Positions 1 to 9,700 of a DNA stretch of 64,000 nucleotides are shown one piece after another. This DNA is from Hemerocallis citrina. Lineage: Eukaryota > Streptophyta > Magnoliopsida > Asparagales > Asphodelaceae. The stretch's first letter is position 1. The number at the start of each line of letters is the position of its first letter. The DNA is taken from NCBI GenBank assembly GCA_017893485.1, contig CM030366.1, positions 201,867,173-201,931,172 on the forward strand, given 5' to 3'. A model generated the notes under the pieces. It did not search any database, was not told the origin of the DNA, and saw only the letters and a list, made by a program, of their open reading frames with translations. A program made the position numbers and the translations under genes.

Positions 1-59
1 TTGGTAATCTTTTCTGTTTCCCACAGACGGCGTCAATCTGTTGCTTCTTATTTCTGTGT

Positions 60-720
60 GAGAGCAAACATATACGTGAATTCTTTTAATAAAAATATTA
101 AAGATCAAACCTTCGCTATTCATCGATTTTGACAGCCAAAAAGCTGGTTTTGACTCCAGGATCTGATCGTTGGGAATGGCTGAGATCGCTCCTCACGACC
201 TGCAAACAAGTCAGAAACACCCGGGGTGGTCCCGACTACAGACCCTCCGGTGCCCAAGTTAGAAACTCGAAGATATTGTGGGTTTTGAGAGCAGGGTTGT
301 TAGTTACCTTGTTTCTAAGGAGGTCTCGAGGTATATATAGTCCCCGAGGGGGCCAGTTTCAAGTTATTCCGCTATCTCTACTTCCCGGTGTTTGCATAGA
401 GTCAGTTATCCCTTTCATATGAAGAGATAGAGTTTGTGCTCTCTCTTGACGAAGAGATAGAGCTTTCAAACTCTCTCCTATGGGTTTAGATTAATAGAAT
501 CGGCTATCCCTTATAAATAGGGGGATTTAAACTGTGTTCAATGGATCTAGATTCCTTTGCGTTAGGGTTGTTGTACCTATTACAAGTTGGATTGGGTCAC
601 TGGGCTTGAAAAATGGCCTAAGGGCCTGTTTATACTAAAAATTACCGTTTTACCCATGAGAGCTTTAAGATCCGTGCCCGATTTGGACGGTTCTGATTTG
701 TTCTATTTTTACCCGTATCA
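60..720. repeat. LTR-like fragment, unassigned
   Basis: No convincing protein is encoded. The stretch has the look of a plant LTR: a tract with 'accctccggtgcccaagtt' near 240, a short AT-rich promoter-like stretch with 'tataaatag' near 510, and no splice-compatible coding frame. Such phrases are common in Gypsy-type LTRs of plants, but no partner LTR, primer-binding site or target duplication is visible here, so the assignment is an inference from style only. Confidence 0.25.
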
Positions 721-798
721 TAGATAAATAACTCATTTTCGGTTCGGTCACTTTATAACTGTATCCACTTTAGAGGGTGTAGTCCGAATTAGTCAACG

Positions 799-1124
799 AT
801 TCTTTGGAAAGTCAAAGCTCCGCTAAAAGTTAGAGTGTTTCTATGACTAATCCTTAACGATGCAATTCTGATAAGAGAGAACCTGGCCAAAAGACAGTCG
901 CACATCGCTACTAACTATGGCTTCTGCAATACACAGTCAGAATCTAACTCTCATCTTTTTCTAGATTGCCCCAGAAGTAAAGTCATTCTTTGCGAGGTCC
1001 AGATGGCCCTCGGCACTTCGGGGTATCCACATGTCTATGAGGACCTATGGATAGGACTCACATTTGCTAGCGAGAGACATAAGATGAGGGAAGTATGGTA
1101 TATCGCTATCGCTGTAACAATCTG
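799..1124 (+). pseudogene. L1-type LINE reverse-transcriptase C-terminus (zinc-binding region), broken
   Basis: Translation from about 799 gives LWKVKAPLKVRVFL, then one in-frame TGA where the family has Trp, then NDAILIRENLAKRQ and a tail with CN..SESNSHLFLDCPRSK. This is the pattern of the zf-RVT domain found at the C-terminus of plant L1 LINE ORF2: K-P-K-V-x-x-F-L-W, then CxxC-like and H-L-F-x-C-P. Only this domain remains. The sequence after it (1300-1500), with a poorly coding T-rich tail, looks like a LINE 3' UTR. A dead fragment unrelated to the neighbouring HYL1 gene. Confidence 0.75.
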
Positions 1125-1206
1125 AGTTTTATGACTTGACAAAAATAACTTTTACTTTCGTGGGACATGTAATAACATTTTTGGTAATCTTACTCATATC
1201 ATACAT

Positions 1207-1250
1207 CTTATTTATTTATTTATTTATTTATTTGGGGGGGGGGGGGGGGG
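1207..1250. repeat. (TTTA)n microsatellite followed by a 17-G run
   Basis: About six TTTA units run directly into an uninterrupted run of 17 G. The length of such a homopolymer is unreliable in most assemblies. Confidence 0.9.
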
Positions 1251-1776
1251 TAGCGGTGGCGCAGGTCCTAGTGGAAGAATCGTCGGAGCTTTTGAGGTGG
1301 AGGAGTACGACGATAAGGAGGTGGTGATCGGTCAGACTTTGGACTGATACAACACGTCAAGGATTGGTTGTCCACCCTCCAGGGTGTTGTTGGAGGGACC
1401 TCTTGTATCATATCCTTCTTGTTTTGATGCTTTTTTATGTATGGACTTTGTTGTATTTGTATTTATCCCATCCTCCTATGTTTTTTTAACGTTTTATGTT
1501 TTATTTCAGTTCTGTAGTTTTTATAATTGAGCTCAATACTCTTGGTATGTTTTATTAATGCATTTTTAATAGAACATGGTGGCTATATTTCATATTTTTC
1601 TTTAAAAAAAGTTATTGTGTTTGATGTATATATTTTATTCCTTCAGTCATCAGGTCTCAAAGTAGTTGTGATAGTTTTTTATATTGCTTGCTATGGGTCA
1701 TAGCTAATTTATACAAGTAGAGAGTCCGCATAGATAAAAATACTTAGTAGAGAAAAAAATACAATAAAAACAACTA

Positions 1777-2125
1777 CTAATCTGCATGTGTGATGCACGT
1801 TCTAATTATTATTATTTATATAATAAATAATAAGACGTAATCTGGCCTCGAACCTGCGACCTTCCTTCACTCATCACATACTCTTTACAAATTACCCCTA
1901 GTGGTACAAATTTTTATTTTATATGAGTGACAATTTTGTAAATAATTATGTCGTAAATAAATTTAAACTTTGAGACTATTATGGTAACTCACAACATGCG
2001 AGTAAATGAATGGTTAGTATAACTCCCACTTAAAAATGAATGGTTGAGATTAGATAGTTGAATATCTACAAATTATAGGTTGTCTACAAATAACAACCCC
2101 AACTCTCCCATTATAATATTAGAGA
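1777..2125 (-). mobile_element. Non-autonomous mini-Helitron, copy 1
   Basis: Read on the minus strand it starts with TCTCTAATATTATAATGGG directly after an A. It ends with a GTGCATCACAC hairpin-like motif and a CTRR-type end (TTAG) before a T. These are the hallmarks of Helitrons: 5' TC, 3' hairpin plus CTRR, insertion between A and T, no target duplication. A related 172-bp copy lies at 10926 and another at 2908. Inside is a GGTTCGAGGCC motif that matches a Pol III B box, probably by chance. No Rep/Hel ORF, so not autonomous. Confidence 0.6.
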
Positions 2126-2907
2126 TTAGAGATTATAGATTAGAGATAACAGAAAATTCTTACCTTAAAAACAATTAAATAGGAAATAAATAAGAGAAAA
2201 ATAAGAGGGAATGATAAAGAAAATAATATTGAAGATACTTTCTATCTGTGTATACTAGTGTTACCCTGTGCAAATTGCACAACCTAAAATAGTTTTGAGG
2301 AACTCATAAAAATATATAGAACTTCAAAAAATCGTTATACAATTGGGAGAAACTTATGAATATCATTCTTACCATAATTTTTGAAATCTTCATTATCATC
2401 CTCATATTAGCAGATGGATTAGAGAGTCACTGTCAAACCATAATGTTATCTGATTGAATATTACTAAAGCTAAAAAAGGCATGGAATGAAAAGATATCGC
2501 AAATTCAACTAATTTATGTTAACAGATATATTATAACATCATTAACATTCAGTAAATAGGTTATACATTATAAACCATGCATTATATCACATGATAGGAT
2601 ATAGATGTTAAACTAAGAAAAACATATTAAAAAAATATTATGAATTGTGTTTGCTAAAAAATCTAATTCTAAGTTAGGGGATGGGGGTGGAATTGGGAAG
2701 AGACATGAGATTTTGTGAGACTGAGAAAGTGGAAGAGAAAAATAACGTGTTTGAGGGATTGTGGTTTTTATTAATTTATTTATTTTTTAAAATGCGTAGT
2801 GCACATGTCAGTTAAATTGGAATCACTACTTTTCACTACTTTTCAGAAAGAATAGTGGGGGCAGACTCTTTCTCATATGAGTATAAGATATAGATCTCTA
2901 TCTCTAA
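2126..2907. other. AT-rich spacer between two head-to-head mini-Helitrons
   Basis: No gene-like frame seen. The first and last 30 bases form an apparent inverted repeat (AGAGATTAGAGAT type), but that symmetry is explained by the 5' ends of the two flanking Helitron copies facing each other. Confidence 0.5.
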
Positions 2908-3285
2908 TCTCTATATTATAATGGGAGAAGTCCTTAGTGTTATCTGTCAATCTGTCAACGTATGCAACACAACACAAGTATAACTCCAACTCCCCCATTA
3001 TAGACTTTATTGTGTGGGGCCCATGGGCTTACATTATGCAGGAGAGATTGTAGAGGGACCAGAAAGAAAGGGACCAGGGACAGTGACCATGAGATTATAT
3101 AATAAGATTTTGGGTGGGGCTCATTGTAAAAAGGGGGTGTTCGCTGGATTTTTGGGAAATGTTTGTTACAGCATTAAGGTGGGAAAAAGATTTAGAAAGT
3201 GATTGTCACGGCACGTGCATCACACGTGCTAAGACTCTATTACTTTAAAAATATATTTATTATGACATGCATCGTCCCGTGTCCG
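2908..3285 (+). mobile_element. Mini-Helitron, copy 2 (rearranged)
   Basis: Starts A|TCTCTATATTATAATGGG, the same 5' end as the copy at 1777-2125 in the opposite orientation. Near the 3' side it has 'aaaatatatttattatgac' followed by a GCATCG core, as in the 10926 copy, but the final CTAG is not clear. An inverted 5'-end fragment (2983-3003) and a second hairpin (CACGTGCATCACACGTG, about 3212) suggest a nested or rearranged copy. The 3' boundary is approximate. Confidence 0.45.
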
Positions 3286-3384
3286 TCTTTTTGATTAAAA
3301 GAAAAAAAAAACTAGAAGATATACGCATGTGTATATGTTAACAAAACTAGAATATATTCACTTCCTTAAGAATCCTATGGGTTT

Positions 3385-3560
3385 AGGCCTAGGCCCAGTA
3401 TAACTTATTAAACAAGTAAACATTTTCAGACGGGCTTGGGCCTTAACAATTTGATACCCGGGTTCGGATCTTTACCACGCCGCCTCCTATATAACAATGA
3501 CAAAAATTCGGGAATTCGTCCTAAACCCTAATTTTAAATATTCTTTTCAAAAACCCTAGA
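3385..3560 (+). promoter_or_regulatory. HYL1 core promoter and 5' leader: site II motifs, TATA box, teloboxes
   Basis: Upstream of the HYL1 start codon are two site II motifs (GGCCCA at 3392-3397, TGGGCC at 3437-3442), a TATA box TATATAA at 3488-3494, and two telo-box motifs AAACCCTA (3523-3530 and about 3550). Site II plus telo-box is a known pair in plant promoters of genes active in dividing cells. The TATA box is about 143 bp before the ATG, leaving a short pyrimidine-rich leader. Motifs are seen directly; their activity is inferred. Confidence 0.6.
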
Positions 3561-3630
3561 CTTCCTCTCTTTCATCTTCTCCGACGAATCGCCGGAAAAG
3601 TGAAAGGAAAGACCCCAAAATCAATCGATC

Positions 3631-3721
3631 ATGGAACCCGAACCCGCATCCACCTTGGATCCCCAACCCGTTTTGACCCCTCCGGTCAACGGGCCTAAAA
3701 TCCCTTCGAATCGACCCAATG
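3631..3721 (+). CDS. HYL1: HYL1 exon 1
   Basis: Encodes MEPEPASTLDPQPVL... and ends in codon position 1 at the donor G|GTAAAT. Joining to 8906 rebuilds the Gly of NG-IGNCY, the conserved start of dsRBD1. There is no alternative ATG in exon 2 that would keep dsRBD1 together with a promoter. Confidence 0.8.
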
Positions 3722-6700
3722 GTAAATAAATTTTGCTTCTTTTTTCCGATCATCTCTTCGTTTTATAGCAAATTTTCATAAATTTTATTGGTAATATATA
3801 TTAATGATTTTAAATTCTGCAGTTACGGGACAGATGAAAATTTTAGTGAAATTTTAGACTCATAACTTTTCAATTATTAATTTTGTAATGTTGACATTGT
3901 CGTTGATGCAATTTGCGCATGAATAATTTGTATGAGATTAAAAATTTATGCTTTTATTTAATTTAAGTGCATTGGTGTTAACTACACGGGGCCGGCTCTG
4001 AGCTCAGGGGGGCTCGAGATGAACTCCCAATAAAATTAAATTTTGGGGCCCCTAAAAATAATGTACAATAATTTGACTTCACGCGCAAAATACATATATA
4101 TATACATATATATATATATATATTAATGACCCTACCGATGGACCAAAACTCCGAAGTTGTGGTAAGGGTGAGGGTTTTAATATTTATATTCTAATACGCC
4201 CCCCAGGTTGAAGGCCATTTTTTTGGGCCAGGACCTGGACTATACGCAGCGGTATTTTTTTCCAATCCGCATTTAAATTGCGCTGCCAGTGAGATTCGAA
4301 CCTGGGTTGCTTTGATACCATATTAATACTCTACCGATGGACCAAAACTCCGAAGTTCTGGTAAGGGTGAGGGTTTTAATATTTATATTCTAACAATATA
4401 TATAGCTATAAGGAAAAAATTTGGGGCCTCCAAAAAATGTGCAAAAATTGGGGGCTCGAGGCAGCCGCCTCTCTGGCCTTTACCTGAGGGTCGGGCTTGT
4501 AACTGCATATGTTATTTTTTTGACTGAATATATAATTGTACCATAATACGCACATTTGAGTTTTTGCGGTGGTAGGAAGATTTTTTTTTGATACAGTTTG
4601 GATCATGAAGTGTTTATCGGGAATTACGGTCAAGTGCGTACTTGGCTGTCTCATGTTAATTGGGAGGTCTTGGTTGAAAGTTCAAATCCTATATGTGATG
4701 GCAATTGGGGGTTTTCAACTGAAAATTTTATGCAGTCACTATATGGAATTTAATAAAAAATATTGCTGATCGATATAGTCAATAACATGTTAGTTTAGGT
4801 CAAAATTGTTGAATTAAATAGTTATCCAACAACTCGTTAGTCTTCAAAGAATTCGGCAAAATAAATCATATTTGCAACAAGTAGAAAAATAGTAAAAGAA
4901 GATCAAAAGAAGATTTTCGGAGCCCATATTCAATTAGAATATAAGGAAATTACAAGATATGTCTCTTAGTCTCACATTTTCTCTCTGATTACAATAATCT
5001 TTCAATTAAATAGCTGGTTCTTTCTTTCTAGTGATCACCCTTAAATACACTCTCTTCTCATATATTTATAGAGCAGTAACCTTGAGATATTTGTTAGTGT
5101 TAGTAGTCTTTGACTTAGTCAAATATATTCTCCCTTATTATGTTAGGAATAACTCCTAACAAATATCTCAAGATAGTTACAATCAATTGTATCAAATATT
5201 TCAAATATAGAAAAATATAAATCAAAAAGAAAATAACCAAAGAATGAAGATTCTAATTATTAGAGAAATATTTGAGGTATATTTTCAACAATCTCCTCCT
5301 TGACTCAAATACGATTCTCTCCCTCTAACTGGAAGGTCTTTATGACTCAACGAGCTGTGTACTTCTCGTGGCTAAATCGGTTGGCCGCTTCAACACGGCT
5401 CTCTTTCTTATTGGCTCTCATCACCTGCAGGGTCTTTAGGACCATCTCTTAGGTTCAACGTCGAGCAGGACTTTCCACTTGTAGTAGTTGGAAGAGTTGT
5501 CAATAGGGTAGTGACTACCTTCAAACATGAATAGACACTTTTAAGATTTTTAGCTAGGGCATCGATCTCGGTTCAACGCCAAGTTGGACTTCTTACATGT
5601 TGTAGCTGGAAGAGTTGTCAGTTCGGTAGTGACTCCTTCAAGCATGGATCGATGGGTGTTTAACTTTGTCGTGGGCGTTTTTCTTATGTCGAGGAGGATG
5701 ATAGTATAAGCACTGTGTTATCTTCAAGCCTCCCTGCACAAACGTCTCACCCATCATAGTGGAGAGATGATATGGAAAAAGATAGTTGTCATGAGGAACT
5801 CGTATTGTATTTGTAATCTTCTCAATCTTCAATTGTCTTCGTTCTTTGTTCGGTAGATAATGTTGCAAAAGTAGATCCATTTTGTTGTCATCGATCATCT
5901 CCATAGGGGACAAGTTGTTGAAGCGGTGAAGGAAGTAGATGCCTTCTCATTCGGCTGGATCTTCTAAACCTGTCTCTCTGATACCAGTTGTTAGGTCAAA
6001 ATTGCGGAATTAGATAGTTACCCAACAACTCGTTATTCTTTGGAGAATTTGGAAAAATAAATCGGATTTGCAACAAGTAGAAAAATAGTGAAACAAGAAC
6101 AAAAGAATATTTTCACAGCCAATATTCAATTAGATTGTAAGAGAGTTATAAGACATGCCTCTTAGTCTCTCTTTTTTTCTCTCTGATAAGATTAATCTCT
6201 CAATTAGATAGCTAGCTATATTTCAAATATAGAAGATATAAATCTAAAAGAAAATAACCAAAGAATAAAGATTTTAGATCTTAAAAAATATTTGAGGCAT
6301 ATTTCCAACATGTAACACATTTTCCTATATTTTGTTCGACCACTTTGTAGTCTTTGGACTTATGACTTATGAGAGCTTTCGGTTTTCATATTATAGGGCT
6401 GCAAAATGTAGGGAAGATGAATACGCTTTGTAGGACATTTAAGGGAAATTGTGACTATAAAAGTTAGGTTCCCTTGATTACTCGGTGGTGCTTAGTGTTG
6501 GAAATATGCCTAAAATATTTCTCTAAATTTAGAATCTTTAATTTTGATTATTTTCTTTTAGATTTATATCTTTTTATATTTGAAATATTTGATACAATCT
6601 TTTAGAATTATCTTGAGATATTTGTTAGAGATATATTCCTAATTTGATTGGGTGAATATATTCGAGTTTGGAGTAAAGTTTACTTGAGCACTAAGTCAAA

Positions 6701-9700
6701 GACTACTCACTCTAATTTTTATCTCAAGATTACTACTCTATAAATAGAAGATAAGAGATGTATCTATGAGAGAGCCAGTAGAAAGAACTCAGAACTAAGT
6801 GCTAGCTATCTAATTGAAAGATTATTGTACTCAGAGAGAAGAAGAGAGAGACTAAGAGGCATGTCTTGTAATTCTCTTACTATGTAATCGAATATTGGTT
6901 CCAAAAAATCTTCCTTTGTTCTTCCTTTACTGTTTTTCCAATTATTGCAATTCTGATTTATTTTGCCTAATTCTCCGAAGAATAATGAGTTATTAGTCTC
7001 TATCTAATTATACTTGACCAACAACTGATATCAGAGCTAGGCTAGTGCGAGACTTAAAGATCCAACTGAAGGTGATAGTGTCTATTTCACCGCTTCAACA
7101 ACTTGTTGCCCTATGGAGTTGATTGATGGCAATACGATGTATATATTTTTGCAACATGATCTACCAAACAAAGAACAATTGAAGAACGAAAATTGGGAAG
7201 ACTACGAATGGATGAGTTCCTCGTTACAACTCTTTTTTTTTACTATCTCTTGAATATGAAGGGTGAGACATTCATGCAGGCAGGCTTGAAGATAAAATCA
7301 TACTTATACTATCATCCTCCTTGTCATAGGCACTGTGAAGAACGCCCACGACAAAAAGCTAAACACCTGTTGATCCATATCCAAAGGAGGAGTCGCTACC
7401 TGATTGACAACTCTTCCAACTATAGCATGTAAGAAGTCCAATTCGACGTTGAATCGAGGAGGATGTCCGAAATAACTGAAAATCCTAGAGGAGTTTGTCC
7501 ATGTCTGAATGAGGAATCACTACCGAATTGACAACTCTTCCAACTACTACATGTAACGTCCTACTCGATGTTGAACCTAAGCGAGGATGCTAAAGACCCT
7601 GCAGATGATGAGAGCCAGTAAGAAATAGAGTCATGTTAAAGTGGCTGACCCATTTAGCCAAGGGAAGTACACATAACACGTTGTCTCATGAAGACCTTCT
7701 AGTTGGAGGTGGAGAATCATATTTGAGTCAAGGAGGAGATTGTTGAAAATGTACCTCAAATATTTCTCTTTATTTAGAATCTTTAATTTTGATTATTTTC
7801 TTTTAGATTTATATCTTTCTATATTTGAAATATTTGACAATCTTTTATAATTATCTTGAGATATTTGTTAAGGATTTATTCTTAATTTGATTGGGAGAAT
7901 ATATTTGAGTTTGAGGTTAAGTTTACTTGGCCACTAAGTCAAACACTACTAACCCTAACTTTTATCTCAAGATGACTACTCTATAAATAGAAGATAAGAG
8001 ATTGTATCTATGTAAGCTAAAAGAGAAATAGAAAAAGCTAAGAGCTAACTATCTAATTGAGAGATTATTGTACTGAGAGAGAAGAAGAGAGAGACTAAGA
8101 GGCATGTCTTATAATTCTCTTACTATCTAATCGAATATTGGTTCTGAAAAATCTTCCTTTGTTCTTCTTTTATTGTTTTTCTACTTATTGCAAGTCCGAT
8201 TTATTTTGCCTAATTCTCCAAAAAATAACAAATTGTCGGTCTCTATGATTTTGACCCAACACTTATTAGCCTTTTGTGGGTTGTGGCATCTTTCACAAGG
8301 AGGGGAACTTAAAAGTGAAGGCACCCCTAGGTTTCATTTGGTTTAACCATGTTTTTCTTTCTGTTTGGTTTCTCTTTAAATAGAGAAATATAGCTCAGTC
8401 ATCTATAGTAGTCTTTTCTTTTTTGGTTTCCATGCCAACATCATGAAATCTATTTATCCTCGTACAAATAATGAAAATGCTCTAAGAAAAGCTGAAAGCA
8501 TATGTAATTTCTGTAGCTAACCAAAAGTTTGTGTCCTAAACCTCAAAGAATTTGGATAGGTTCTGTTTAACTAACTTTATGATAATTGTAAATAATGTTT
8601 GAAAATTATTGATTACATATCTGAGTAAGTTAAAGTGACATGTATGCGAGGAGTTATGTTGAATTGTCATTGTCCAATAAGGCTACAACTTCACGATCCA
8701 AGATAATGGATCTGATAATATGTAGGTAGTTTTTCATTCCTGATAAGCGAAGGGGTGTATGCAACTATGACCTTGCATTTGATTGAGTAGTGTCTGTTGA
8801 ATGCTTGCCTTCCACCACATCAGCTGTTGAACTATGAGATGTCTGCCATGTGTGCGAATGTGAATGCTATGTATAGCAGTTTAAATTATAAAATATTTCT
8901 CCCAGGTATTGGAAATTGCTATCTATTTAAAAGTCGATTGCAAGAGTATGCTCAGAAGGTTGGCTTTCCCACTCCTGTTTATCAAATTCTAAAGGAGGGT
9001 CCTTCCCATGAACCTGTCTTCAAGTCCACTGTGATTGTCAATGGTCTCCAATACGAATCTTTACCTGGATTTTATAATCGCAAAGCAGCAGAACATTCAG
9101 CTGCTGAAATTGCACTTATGGAAATACAAAAGTCGTCTCAAATGAGTGAAAGCATCCCTACAGTTGTAAGTTCTGTCTCCTATCACCTTGTAGGTAATGA
9201 ATTATTTTGACACGTTTTTTTTTTCTTCTTCTAAAAACATTTTCAATATTTCTGTCTTCTAAATTTTCTTTTCATGTGTTATTGTTTTCAATAAACAACT
9301 GAAAGTGCAACTATGTACCTCTTTTGCCACAAATACAAAACCCCTAAATGTTTCAAAAAGTACAAAGTATTGCCCTTGCCTTTAGTTTTTTCACTTTTTC
9401 AATTTCTCTCTATAACTAGGCGCTGACTAGACCAAGACTTTTTCCGAAAATAGACCACTTTTTGAAACTAATTTTCAAAATAGACCACTTTCGAAACTAA
9501 TTCCGAAAATGACCACTCGCAGTTGGGAACTGTGGCCTTTTCGATTGTGAGGCCGCAGTAGGGAGGCCTCTTCACAATGGATTTTTTCCATGCCACAGTT
9601 CCCAACTGCGGCCGTAGTTCATTTTATATTTGGCATAAGTGACTTCGAGAATTAGACAAATTTTTTCAAGTAAAAAAGTGTTAAATAAAGGCCGCAGTTC

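Larger units (their letters stand above)
3722..8905 (+). other. HYL1 intron 1 (5.2 kb), filled with transposons
   Basis: Donor GTAAAT, acceptor TTTCTCCCAG. It contains a hAT MITE with a TRIM inside it (3987-4499) and two related LTR elements in opposite orientation (4793-6310 and 6496-8261). The remaining stretches (3722-3986, 4500-4792, 6311-6495, 8262-8905) are AT-rich and show no coding frame. Around 4640-4700 a phrase similar to a tRNA B box (agttcaaatcc) hints at a SINE scrap, but this is weak. Confidence 0.85.

Noticed and set aside
129..422. 97-codon open frame near the window start
   Set aside because: No domain, no plausible splice partner, and it lies in LTR-like sequence; the translation looks random.
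1820..1870. SINE indicated by a Pol III B-box-like GGTTCGAGGCC
   Set aside because: The surrounding unit has Helitron ends (TC, hairpin, CTRR, A/T site) and no A box or A-rich tail.
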